NCBI RefSeq assembly: GCF_964340395.1
Contig: NC_135564.1
Span: 4,820,361 to 4,882,360, forward strand
Direction of reading: 5' to 3'
Length of the DNA: 62,000 nt
Source of the DNA: Glandiceps talaboti
Lineage: Eukaryota > Hemichordata > Enteropneusta > Spengelidae
Below, in pieces: positions 1 to 19,900 of the stretch. A program made the position numbers and the translations under genes. A model generated the notes under the pieces. It was not told the DNA's origin. It did no database searches and worked only from the letters and a program-made list of their open reading frames with translations. Within the stretch, counting starts at the first letter, position 1. Each line of letters opens with the position of its first letter.

Positions 1-1792
1 GATTCAAGGGGAGGTAAGGAAAATGTTTTGAACTGTAGAAATACAGTGACATGACACGCTCCTAAATTGACTACTCTCCGACATAAACTTGTGAGGGCGC
101 CCTTTATGTAACCTGTGAATTGTGACAATGCCTGACTGTCATGACTGTCTTGACTGTCAACATTTTTGTACACAAACTGTAACGTAAACTGTTTTTATTT
201 CTATGGTCATGTGACAAAGAAGAATATTTACTCCCATTTTATTTTTTATTTCTCCTCTGAATGGTAAAATATCGAACGAATGAAGAGCAAGTATTTGAAA
301 TTCAGTGATGAATCAGATTAGGTGCAGTTTAGATGTACTGTAGCATTGTCCAACGTTGGTGGACTGCTTTGATAATCATGTGCGCCACTTTGTCAAAATT
401 AGGGAAAACTGTACCGACTAGTGTTATTTTTTTTCCTTTGGTTTGTTTGTCATATCTTCAGGATGCATACAAAATGTCATCTTCCGGATTTTCGTTTATC
501 TCTTGCCCGAACGTGATGAATATAAGTAACATTCTATTGCCGCCTGCGGGCGCCATACATTATGAAAAATGTGAGTGCATCAACCCGGCCGGGCCTGTTA
601 GTCTTTAGAGCCAAGAGAGACTGTGGACTGTGGCAGAGGACTGTAGCATGTTGTTCACGTGTTGCTATGTATATTACATAGAATTTGTAGAACGTTTTGC
701 TATATAGTGTATGAGTCACTATATTGACATATAGGAAGACAGAACTGAACCGAAAATTCATTTTATGTCATAAGTAGTTTTCGAAAGACCTTGAAAATGA
801 CAAATCTACTGCCTGTAGAAATTTGTCCATGGTATCACGACGTATATCTGTAAAACGAGCACACATATAGGACAAGCACTGTGGTAGGCGTGATCCCGAA
901 ATACAGGCACGTACAAGGTGCTCATAGAACAAAACAAGAACGAACGATAATAAAAGTAGCAGGCTATAAAAGAATCGCGAAAAGTTCACTACATTAGATT
1001 TTAATCAAATTGGATACATCTAATGACTTGAGCCTCCGCTTATTGCACACTCAACCGCCAAGTATGTGATATACTTTTGCAAATAATCCAACTCCGCCTT
1101 GCCGTGCTTACAAATTTTCAAGTTAGATGACATTTATTGCCAAGTTGCATCTTTTTATTTGAGTACATACAAAAACCGGGTTTATTTTATCTACATGAAA
1201 GGTTGGATTCCGTTTACATACTGGCATTTATTACGATATTCTTTGTATCTATAACAATCAAATTACACAAATTAACTTATATCATTATATGTATTGTATG
1301 TTATTACGAAGTGTTTTGTTTATGTGTCTCGTCTTCACTTTGGTATTACGTTTTTGTTACTGTAAAAACAATTTTATGTAAAGACAGTGATGAAGAGTAA
1401 CAAATAATAACAAATCCCATAATATGTCTTATTATATCTCCATGCCACTAAATACCTCCTATTTTGAAGAGATTTTCCTCATTCTTCACATTTTAAAAAA
1501 ATCATGATTCCTAGTGGCAGCCAAGTATTCATATTCAAATTTTTTTTTAATTCATATGATTTAATAAACTATAATGTCATTCACTCCATCTCCACTTTTC
1601 AAGAATAGCAGTGCGTGTGCGTGGTTGGTTACTCATCGAAGCTTGTATTGAAGAGGGGCACCATGCACCAGTCTCGTCGTCGTTATTCATGTGTATAGAT
1701 ATAACGCTATAGCGCCCTCGTTTATTTTGCAAAATACAGCTAGGGGTTCTAAGAATCAAATTTGGCGGAGATAGGGGGTCATAAATAGCAAA
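1..1792. other. Upstream flank of TEX9, no gene recognised
   Basis: I see no conserved protein, RNA gene or clear mobile element here. The open frames are short and without family resemblance. The last ~150 bases must contain the TEX9 promoter and 5' UTR. They include a CpG-bearing stretch near 1670-1730 and the motif AAAATGGCGGA around the start codon. No TATA box is placed convincingly. A 3' end of an upstream gene could lie at the left edge, but nothing in the sequence proves it. Confidence 0.5.
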
Positions 1793-8907
<7,115 letters not shown>

Positions 8908-9012
8908 TAGTTATTATCAAGTTGAAGATAGACATTTTTTAAATTCTCTTTTGTACATATCTTGTAATTTACTTATCTTTCTTGTAATTTGTGTAAAGCC
9001 AAGGAATGGTGA

Positions 9013-9020
9013 AATATAAA
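9013..9020 (+). terminator. Possible TEX9 polyadenylation signal (AATATAAA)
   Basis: This is a non-canonical AATATA/TATAAA hexamer about 105 bases after the stop, with T-rich sequence downstream. Canonical AATAAA occurs only further on (9890, 10190). The 3' end is not determined. Confidence 0.3.
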
Positions 9021-9100
9021 AGTTTGAAGAACTTATGCATCCTGCCTTTTTGTGTGTATTTGGGATAGGTTGAAGAAAACCTGTCAAAGTTCTGTGTTTG

Positions 9101-9253
9101 GTATGTCTGTCTGTCTGTCTGTATGCATGCATGTAGGTATGTGATTCTATGTATGCATGCATGTCTATGCATGTATGTATACATGTGTGTGTATGTATGT
9201 ATGTATGTATGTATGTATGTATGTATGTATGTATGTATGTATGTATGCATGTA

Positions 9254-9288
<35 letters not shown>

Positions 9289-9465
9289 ATGTATGTAAAC
9301 TGTATAGACATGCATGCATAATACATATGTACTCATGTACAGACATAGATGTGTACGTGTCTGAATGTATACGTTTATGTACATAAGTACATGCATGTTT
9401 GTGTATGTATGTGTGCATGTATGGAAGTGTACCTATGCACACACATATATGTATGTATACATGTA
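9101..9465. repeat. TGTC / TATG / GT array in the TEX9-CDV3 intergenic region
   Basis: TCTG repeats at 9101-9120 are followed by ATGC/TATG tetranucleotides, a GT block and degenerate TATG to about 9465. The array lies between the convergent 3' ends of TEX9 and CDV3. There is no gene here. Confidence 0.95.
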
Positions 9466-9733
9466 CACTTCTACTAATCAGAATCAACTAAACAGGTTAA
9501 ACAGTGACCCTGTCAATCATAATTTGCCTCGCATTAATTTTATATCCTTAGTGATTCCATACTTTTAATTAACTTTTACCATGGAAACCATATTTAACAA
9601 GCAGGCCATAAAAAAGTTACAGAAAAGGCATCTCGAACTTGAATTTGTTTTCAGTTTCGACAAAATAACTGAAACCTAAAGCCATAAATGAATGACTCAG
9701 AGAGACCCAGGAATTAAACATCTCCATGTAATC

Positions 9734-9739
9734 TTTATT
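9734..9739 (-). terminator. Candidate distal CDV3 poly(A) signal
   Basis: AATAAA on the minus strand (TTTATT on plus) in the context TTCAATAAAGATTACATG, followed on that strand by a GT/CT-rich segment. It would imply a ~4.2-kb 3' UTR; long CDV3 UTRs are known in vertebrates. A closer AATAAA at 13442-13447 is an alternative. Confidence 0.35.
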
Positions 9740-10689
9740 GAAAACATATACATGGTTGACATTCTGTAAAATGTATATTTTCATACTTGAAGAGTGACAA
9801 AGCTTCGATCCTCAAAAACATAATGTTCATTTTTTTGCTCATTTTAATTAAATAACAAATAGGCAGATGTCCTTAGTTCTAGATCTTAAAATAAATGTCA
9901 TAAGATGTATAGCAGCTACACTTAATACTAATGAAATTATATAACACGAAAAGTCCAAATTATTTGGTTTCTATGACAACTTTACCATAAGTCTTCCAAT
10001 TAGTATGTATTCTTTTCAATTTATTTGGATTCACTGATGACGATATTTTACAACAAAATTAATATAAATCCAGTCACAAAAAGAGATAATTGATTTTTCA
10101 TTTGTAAATTCAACCAAATTTTGATTTTACTGAAGATTCATAGAAACACAAAACTATGAACTTTGCAAATAGTCTTTCTGTGTATATGGAATAAAACGTG
10201 CCATTTTTCCTGCATTTGTTGTTATATGTGTAATTAGTAGAGTATGCTGACATTCACTAAATTTTTTACAATTCTACGAAATGCTAAAAACCTGATGACC
10301 TTTGACCTTAAAATGGTTCAAGCACTTCATAAATCAATATTCAGAAAATTTTTCCAAACTGATGGAAGTATTATGGTAAACTCTGAGTCACAATTATATA
10401 ATTGCTCAAATCAAATGTCTCTAATTTTTTTTTCAGATTAAATTCAAGAAACATTTCTAGTTCAATTAAAATTAATTACGGTAATCGTGTTATTTGGGAA
10501 TAGTTGTTAACAGCAAATGAATCATGTATTTTTTTCACATTGAATTATTTCAAGCTTTTCTAGTCAAATACAGGAGTTATTTGTACATATGATAATGAAC
10601 AAATCACAATAATTTGGGACTGATTTAATAACTCTACTCAAATTCAAAAAGAAAGAAAAAATTATACTAAAGGGCAAATTATTTGTGTA

Positions 10690-10815
10690 TAACCAGCTCC
10701 CAACAGTGTAGTGGTTTAAGCTCAGGATTAGCAGTCAGGAGGTCATGGGTTTGAATCTCACTGGAAACAAGATTTTTCTGTGACTGTGACCCCAACCAAG
10801 GGTGAGTGTTCTACA
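10690..10815 (+). mobile_element. tRNA-like SINE fragment (head)
   Basis: GTGTAGTGGTTTAAGC (A-box-like) and GGTTTGAATCT (B-box-like, 10748-10758) are spaced as in a tRNA promoter. The body that follows is degraded, and a duplicated AGGGTGAGTGTTCTA lies just downstream. It is not a functional tRNA because no cloverleaf closes. Confidence 0.5.
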
Positions 10816-11736
10816 TATTCAATGGGAAGGTGTCTCACTCACAAACCCAGGGTGAGTGTTCTATAGACTCAATGAGTAGACTGTATCACAAAGCCATGTC
10901 TCACAAGACAAGTGCAAATTTGGAGGGGGGGGGGGACTCCTTTAGTAATGACTTGAACAGTCGGGGGCTAATTACTCACATGGAGCCCGCAAGCTATTTG
11001 TGTATATATGTAAATAGCAAATCAAAGTTAATTGAATAGATTTGAGGTATTTATAGTCAAATTAAAAAGAATAACAGTAAATGTTGAGTTACTAGTATAT
11101 TTATGTCACTTTTTTTTTAGAAGATTGAATAATTCGAAGCATTTATAGTCAAACTAATGTGTAGGTATTTGTGAAAATTTATTGAAAAGCAAATTATAGT
11201 TATTTTTAGCGGCTTGATTTAGTTGATATAAATGGAAGGATTTCTCACCAAAATGAAACAAAAGATATGATACGAGAATACTTTGTACATATGTTAGAGT
11301 GACTAGACTACTGTGTTTATCTTAACTATATACTGACCTAGCATAGACTATATAATGAGTTCATCTTTTATAACTACTTTTCCTTTACAACAATCATGCA
11401 TTTATTACTGCCAAATTACACATTGAAATTAAGAAGCATTAAAATGTCGAATAATCTGATATTTGAAAGTTTTGGTTCATCAGTTTTCTGTTTGTACAAA
11501 ATACTGCTTACAGTTCAAGAAAACTTGGTTACTTCCACGTCCTTCGTAAATCTTCAAAATAAAGCTTCGTTGTTGGCTCACACTTGTGTGTATACTTCTG
11601 GGTGTTCAAGGGAATAGGTATTTCAGAATTATACTTCTGGGTGTTCAAGGGAATAGGTGTTTCTGAATGATCGCAGCTCCAGTAATAGTAAATTGACACT
11701 ATGAAGGATTTGTCCTCTACACCATGCACCAGTTGT

Positions 11737-11832
11737 CTGTAAAGTATGCCGTGATGGGGCGCCCTCACACATCGGCCAACACTTTGAATGGCGCAGGCTG
11801 GTGAGGGCAGAGAGACACGACGTATCTTACAG
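11737..11832. mobile_element. CTGTAAG MITE, copy 2
   Basis: The ends CTGTAAAGTATGCCGTGAT and CACGACGTATCTTACAG are inverted and match the element at 5055-5150 in reverse. The body shares GGGCGCCCTCA and TCGGCCAACA. Confidence 0.6.
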
Positions 11833-13947
11833 TCCTCTACACCTACTGTTCATATTCCTAGTCAGTGTTTTTTAAAATTCTCCTATGAATTTATTCAATG
11901 ATCCAGAACATATGCCCTCTAGCTTACTTCAAATTCAAACCTGTACCCCTTAGTTTGTCATAATTAGTTCATACCATGTATACGTAGATCATGCTGACAT
12001 GTGGAAGAAAGAGTTTTTATTGGGATCATCATGTTTTCTTTTTTGTGTCTTGTACTTATTTTAGCTAAAAGGAAATGTATACTTTTTGAGGTGTGTGGTT
12101 GTATTCTTTTATCAATGAAATATTTTGTTTCTCCAGGATATATCGACTACAAGCTGTAGTTTGAGTAGGAAGTATTTTAATACAAACAGATCTCTTTTAA
12201 ATCTAAGACTGTTCAGTCAATATTCTGGGATGGGTGGTTGTGTGACCAAATCAACAATGTAGTATTGCGATGTTTTTCTTTCTACTTTACAAAATAAAGC
12301 TATAAAACAAAAAAGGAGGAATAGAATTCTGATAACCTAATTCTACCACCTACCAGTAGGTGTGTCATAAAAATAACGACTATTTGATTTCTTGGTTGAC
12401 ACCATAACTTCTGTTCCGTGTGCTACACATGCATTATAGGCAAGCATGAGAATAAATCAACCTGCTTGTATTATTTTGACTCTCTAGCATGCGGTGCAAT
12501 GCTAAATATTGCAGGTACTGAGAATTGCAGGTAAAATTCACATATTTTCTGTACATTTAGCCACAAGTTTGGAAGGATAGCCCAGTAAAAATGATATTTT
12601 CCCAACATATAATCTTTTACAAAAACATTCTAGTGAAGAGAGTCATTGTACATTACATTCCTGTTGCAGAAAACCACCATGTTCATTATTTCCAATATTA
12701 TTTGACCAAATATTCCATCGGTACAAGTCTTGCTTCAAGAAAAAATTTGATATCGGTAGAACATGTGCCCTCAATCTTACTTCATATTCAAACCTGTACC
12801 CCTTAGTTTTGTCATACTTAGTCTCACAGACCTATACTTACTGACAGTAGAATGTCCAGAGCTTGGCTAGAAAAATAGGAAAACAGATAACAGAAATATA
12901 TGTTTAAATTTCTTTGGAAATTGCCATAATGAAATTCTGTGTTTTTATATGGAGACCTAAGTTATAGAACACCCATCCTTATTGGTTATAAAAACCAAAC
13001 CTAAAGACAAGAAAGAAGTCTTCTCATTGGCTAGACAAATCTAATTTAAATAAAGGTGTGACATACAGCACAAAGAATATAATTTTGTAAAGGCTATTTT
13101 TTGGTCAGGATGGATAAATATATTTCTATATATAGTCAAAATATTTTCATTCAATAAATGACAGATGAATTGTAATTTATGTATAACTTGATTTCCTGAT
13201 TGTGATAGTGAAATGGAAAAGAAATGAAAAAAAATTCTACCAGATGTAGCCGATATTTTCATAATGCATGAAAATATTTCTATATTATCAATTTCTTTTT
13301 CTCACACACTAAAAGTAAAACAAATCTCTAGTGTTGAAAATGTCATTGTAGCTTTCTTCAAAGAAATGGTAAAAATAACAATAATTCTACACAGAAGTAC
13401 AAACAGTTTTACTAACTCACTTGCGTAAATTTAAAACTGCGTTTATTGTTGGTGTTTCATTACAGTGTATGACATTACCAGTGTGATCATTCACTGCAAC
13501 ATCATTCGGCATTCTGAACAAGCATTTACTGAACTGACCCATGAACATTGCAGACATACATAGTACAGTAATTAATTTGACGTGTTTTTAGTGCATTTGA
13601 CACCCTGGTGTTCAATTTGAATTTGGCTTTTGGTCGAAAGTATTCTTATCATTTGAATATAAGACTACTTGTGGAATACACTACATGAGAAAAACTTTGT
13701 CCATTTATGTGACCCAGGATTTCACAACCTGTTTGGGATGGCAAATACATAACTAAGGTAGATCCAAATAAAAACACAGAATGTACAATTGCAGTATCTT
13801 GGTAATTCAGAGTGGAAATTCCAGTGTCTTGGTAATTCTTGTTGTTTCATAGAAGTTGTAAAGTGATGGCATTGTTTCTGTGTTGTCGGCTATATAAAAG
13901 AGTGTATTTAGTTTCAGTCTCTAGCTGGTTATCATCATGTCCAAGTC

Positions 13948-16900
13948 TCATTTACTGAGTGCTGCATATTTGTTTTCTAGATCCAATTTAGGTCCTCTAC
14001 TTCCTGGCACATCATCAGCTGATGCTCTGCCGCCCCTCGTCACTTTCTCAAAATATTTATCGGATGCGTCGCTGTATAGAGAAAGATGGCGTATTAATAA
14101 TAATATGCTAAATTATCAGGTGTGTCGCTGTACATTGAAGTCCACTTTGAAAAAGGAGTAAACCTTCGGTGTGAAAAACAGTTGTCTGACCAGGGGCATG
14201 AGGCAACAATTCTGGTGAAACCCAAAAATGATAATGATATCCAGATAATAAAGGCCCAAGTTAGCTATGAGTCACATTTACATACTTACTTCTTTATTTG
14301 TAGTTTATTTTAATAAACTCATTATACACGTCTACACATATTTGTTATTTTGGGTATACATGTACTTGTACACTTTCCGGTCTTTTAAAAAATGAAACAT
14401 TTTTAACAATCGCAGAAAAAGTTTATATAAATATGGAAGACTCCAAAAAAGAATAAAGGAAAAGAAACTATATGGATAGATTTTGTCTGTAATGATTTAA
14501 TGGAACATGATCATGGTGCATGCAAAATCGACGCTTAGTTCGCTCGCGACAGCTGACGCTTCGATGCGTGACGCGCTGCTTGCCGTGCTCGAGCTCGACG
14601 CATTCCTTGCTTAAACTTGTAATACAGAGGGGTAGGACACGACATCGAATAAACCAATCAGGACGCTTCAATTCGAACATGTGACCCATGAATTTTCGCT
14701 CGAAGCTCGATACCACCTGCTGCCCTCTTGTGGTGAGGTATATATTTCGCATGTTTCAGTACATTGTGGCGTTTGCGGGACAGTAAAACAGATTGCCGAA
14801 ACAGCATATTATATGAACTGAAGCTCCGAAACGGTGCGTCTTTTGCGAGGGATATAAACAAAAACACAATTGATAATATCTTGGTTTAATCAATATTTGA
14901 TGCCGTAGAGTTACGGTAGGCTCGAACACACAGTCGATTCCGGTCTATATTATTTTCATAAAATTACGTAAAAATAATCATTAAACATTAGTCGTTATAT
15001 CTGTGTCTCTTCAAAATATACCTTTGAATGAAAGAGAAAACGTAACAAGATCATTTGACTGCGTAAACAAATACTCGTAAGTTTGCCCGAAACAGAAAGC
15101 GTCCGTGAACGAGGGCGATGTGGTTTCAATCTTACGTTGAAAAAGAACACCAGAGTGTCCTACCCTTCCTTTTTTAGCAATTGAGCAAATTGAGCAAATG
15201 TCGAGCTCGTGCATATGGAATTTTCAACATCCAGTACTTTTATGGACGGTTGCAAAGATTCGAATCATTCGAGCTCGCGATCGCGAGCTCGCGACAAGAC
15301 AGATAATTTATATGACCGTTGGGGGGCGCTACACAATCGGTACACTCCACACACGTTAGACGAGACATGCATTACGCATGTTACGTCCCCAGTCCGCCGT
15401 ATTCTATTTACATTTCAGCGCGTTTCAAGTTACTGTATGTATTTTTCTGTGTATTTTAATTAGATATTAATTATTGATTCAAGATAATGAAGTAATTATA
15501 AACTTGACGGAACTTTTTGATATTGTCTTTATTCATGTTATTCAATTGTTGATAGACACCAGAATTGTTGCCTCATGCCCTTGGTCTGACAAAGCTATGG
15601 AAAAAGTTGGCCCAGAACAAGAAAATAATCCTATGTAATCCTCATGGCTTCACTGATAAGGTAACACTAATGTGAGAACCTGAGATTGAAAGCCTGGCCT
15701 TTACTAACAAAGACGGTGTACTAATATTCCACCACATAGAAATTTCGTAATCTTAGATATAACTTCAGAAGGTTTACTGGACCACACCATTGGTTTCATA
15801 TATATTGAATGTATGGCATATTATAAAACCCTGTGATGTATGAATGCCACTTTGGTGTGCTTGGCGTATTTGCAAGCATAAGAAGTGGAAATACAGCAGT
15901 CTGCAAGCATGCGTACAAACACCTCAATATACCCACATGGACACTCCAAAGTCATCTGCCTCTGTTATCATTACACATGTTTATCAAAAACAGCTTTTCA
16001 CAAGTAAGATGATAATGTCTGCTGTTGCTCTAACATCAAAACAAAACCCAAATTAAAATCTCAAAGTTCCATCATTTTACAACCCAAACTCCACTTTGCT
16101 GACATACAAATTATTAACACTTGCTAATTGGTTGTTTATAGTGTCAATCAACTTGGATGCATGTTATGGACTGTAACAGACCAATCAGATCTGATTCGGT
16201 TATGACTGTCACAGATCAATTGGTTGCTAAGGAGTGACAGATCAATGTGATTGGTTGCTAAGGAGTGACAGATCAATGTGATTGGTTGCTAAGGAGTGAC
16301 AGATCAATGTCACTGGTTGCTAAGGAGTGACAGATCAATGTGATTGGTTGCTAAGGAGTGACAGATCAATGTCACTGGTTGCTAAGGAGTGACAGATCAA
16401 TGTGATTGGTTGCTAAGGAGTGACAGATCAATGTGATTGGTTGGTCAGGAGTGACAGATCAATGTGATTGGTTTCTGATGACAATAACAGACCAAGGGTT
16501 GCTAGGCAATGTAACAGACTGTAACAGACCAATCTGAGTCGAAGGATTGAAAGACAAGTTAAACTAACCTTGGTGGTTTTTCAAGACTAGCGTGTAGTGA
16601 TGGAAACTGTTGTTCACTGTGAACATCTGGAGCTTGTTTTTTGCCTCTTCTAGTTTGTTGCGGTTGTTGAGATGCCATTCTTGCTCCTGGTGGTCTATAC
16701 ACACCACCTGTTACTTTGCTTTCCACTGGTGGGGGAGGTTCTGTTAAAAAAAAAAAAGTAGTGGGAGTAATTTTCAAAGTTGACAAATAAACAATGTCTG
16801 ACAAACATACATCACCTTTTACAGCAAAAGCAGGGTTGAAGTCAGAACAGGTACACTCGTTACTTGTGTCTGTTATTTGCAGAGGGCGATTTACAAAGCA

Positions 16901-19900
16901 AGGAATACATGAAAGACAATGTGTCATAATTTTGACAAAGCAAACACATGCATCATATCATGAGTGTATACTTCATGTGGACTATACCATACAGGCATAT
17001 GCAACAATTGTATTACAATGTAAATAATCCACTCTGCAAGAGATCATCATTATATAGACACATGCAACAATTGCATTACCATGTATATAAATCACCCTCT
17101 GCAAGAGATGGACATATGCAACAATTGTATTACAATGTATATAAGCCACTCTGCAAGAGATCATAGACACATGCAACAATTGTTACAGTATTGCAATGTA
17201 TATGAATCACCCTCTGCAAGAGACAAGACACAAGCAACAATTTCCCATACTAGGATTATAATATTATGTTTCTTAAGAATGAATGTTCACAGAGCCTGGG
17301 TGCATAATTATCAATAAAAATCTATACTCACAGCCACTACATTTTGGAAATAGATTTCCGATTACTGTAGTACATCCCTTAATGATGATGAAGAGAAAAT
17401 TTGGGATTTGTTTTCAAGAAATTTTTTGACTGCGAGTACAAATTTTCATTACTAAGTATGAACGCAGAGTCAATGAGTATTTATTCTTGCAGCTCTCTGA
17501 TTGTTTTGAGTTTACCTGTTGATGCAGCTGGTGCTGCAGCTGATGCTGCTGCATCTAGTTTTTTCCATGGTCCACTAGCGCCATCTTTAGGTCTGATAAT
17601 TAACTCTCCTTCTTCATCATATTCATCTGGTAAATCACCTTCCTCTTCTCCTTCACCTGAAGCACTGAAGATGAAGAAAACTTTTTTCTGATTTTTTTTT
17701 ATCACAAGTATCGGAAATGGACACTTGGTTTGCATAGACAAACAGTTGTTAGGTATGGGAGAATACCACACTCTGCACCACATCAACTGAGATGAAATGT
17801 CTCATATGAACTGGAAAAATTCTTGGATTAACTTTCTGAGAATGATCTTGTGTGTGACATACAGCATGTTAAAGGTTACTGTTCACTGGCTCTGTTTGAT
17901 GTAACCATGCAGAAACCAATACGAAACAGCACATGGTATGTACAGCAAGATTGAATGAATACAGTTTCTTGCTGCATTTTGTCTAAATGAAATGAACTAA
18001 CATGCAGATATCAAATGCAGACATCAAAACATTGGTGCCTGCATCTAGTCACAGTACATGTAATTAAATGGTTTTATTTCATTTGGACAATATGAAACAA
18101 GAAATTGGAATCTTGCTATCTGAAAGTATAGCGAGTGCAGTTTCTTATTGGTTTCTGTGTGGTTGTATCAAACAGAGCTAGTAATGTGAAACATGTTGTA
18201 TATTCTTGATGGAAAGTTCACACAAAAATTATCAATGGCATGCATACTTGCTCAAAATGGCTTGAAACATCATCAAAGTGTATCTGTGTATTCTAACCAA
18301 AGACACCCGTAACTTGAATTGACCACGACTTTCTTCTAACTTGCAATTTAGTCTAAAGGTTCATTTTGGTACTGCATGTGCCACATTTTCATTTTTCACA
18401 ACGCAATCAATTGTTATCAATGGTGACATCAACTTTCTGCTTCCAAGGTGCATGTACAGTAATATGCTAATATGCTATTCTGTCTCATTTACATTTGACA
18501 TAAACATTTCATCATTGGATCAGTTTCTTTTGTCAAGACAATGAGATATGGTATATGTGATGTCATCACCAGAGATTTGCCTACAAACCCTTGCACAAAA
18601 TCCAAAAATTGGCTAAACACACATATAGTACAGTAGGGCCTCTTTACAAGATTTCAGAGTTCAGTATGTTACTATTATTTTATCACTTAAAATCATGTGA
18701 AAGGTGATAACAGTAATCAATACAAGTATAGTTAACGACAGAAATAATTCTGACAAGAGATTTCCTTTAATTAATTTCTCTTATTTATTTTAAGAAAAGT
18801 ACAAATGCTGGCATTTCAAGAATGTTATCTTTAACTACCACATAAACCTGGGATGATGACTGCCATTTTGCTGAGTAGCATATAGGTCCCTTTACAGGTA
18901 CACAGCGGAGCATGTTGCAGTTCCCTGGGAACACACAACCAATGTTGTCTTACCCTATTTGTAATGACTGGATACGAAGCCCACTGTAATCTTTTTCTGC
19001 ACTCTCATCATATTCCTTCCACTCACTGTCATCAATCTGTAAACAAAAGAGTCTTGTCAATTGAATGAAACTCTGTTCTTCTGATTTATCAGTACCGCTT
19101 GCAGATGGAATAAACTAGGACTGAAATTCTGACATTGTCCCTTACCTTTTTAGTCTGCCAAAAAGAGCTGTACACAGGACCAGAAACTACCCCAGCACTG
19201 CCTAATAAAGCTCTCAAGTATAAACAATATATTGCCTATCTACTAATTTTACAAAAATTACTATATTAGAACTTTCTATAATTTCAAATGTCCTTCCTTA
19301 ATTACACATGTATGCATAGTGCTGTATCTAATATGGGTACCCTCACACATCTGTCAATCCCTTCAGAGCAGGCCAGTGAGGGGGCAGAGTGAAACAACAC
19401 ATCATATAGTCTAGTCAATCGATTGCTATCATTTGACCATAGGGCTTATTATTTATTTTGAATATTTATTTTGTTATTGGCATGCCAGCATAGTGGACTT
19501 TTTTGTACAGCTTTTTGCAGGGTGGATCAGGTAAGGGAGAATGTCAGAATCGAGCCCAGCCATACTCTGTCTGCAAGCATGATCACTGAATCAGGAATAC
19601 CTATCTGATACACAATCATATAATACAATATACATGTATATCACATGAGGGACAAGAGTGTACATGTACATGCAAAGAAAATAAATGACAGACCCAGTAT
19701 ATAGTTGTCACTGGTGGTATTATTTTCATACCTTTTGTTCTTATATTTTTTACTAAATCTATGTTGTTGCACAGTACAAAAGATACATGATCATCTAGTG
19801 CTCAAACTCACATATCTATATCCTACAAATTTACAATATGTGGAATAACAAGTAAACAGTCTCAACCATTTATTCATCATATTGACACACGGGTGCTGAG

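Larger units (their letters stand above)
9466..13947. other. Convergent 3' region, probably CDV3 3' UTR and flank
   Basis: No protein-coding exon is recognised. CDV3 transcription runs leftwards through this stretch. Candidate AATAAA signals on the minus strand lie at 13442-13447 (short UTR) and 9734-9739 (UTR of about 4.2 kb; the sequence beyond it is GT-rich on that strand). The region also holds a tRNA-like SINE head (~10700-10810), a 41-bp tandem duplication (11620-11660), a MITE (11737-11832) and a ~70-bp segment present twice (11905-11975 and 12759-12828). A segment near 12375-12460 recurs inverted at about 35575-35650. Confidence 0.5.

Noticed and set aside
10690-10815. Functional tRNA gene
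   Set aside because: A and B boxes are present but acceptor and anticodon stems do not close; fits a SINE head.
13887-14161. Plus-strand gene: TATATAAAAG, a short leader and an ATG opening a 74-residue frame
   Set aside because: The opposite strand here is the CDV3 last exon, with correct phase, acceptor and the conserved LDLENKYAAL end; the plus frame is its antisense shadow and the TATA-like sequence is coincidental.
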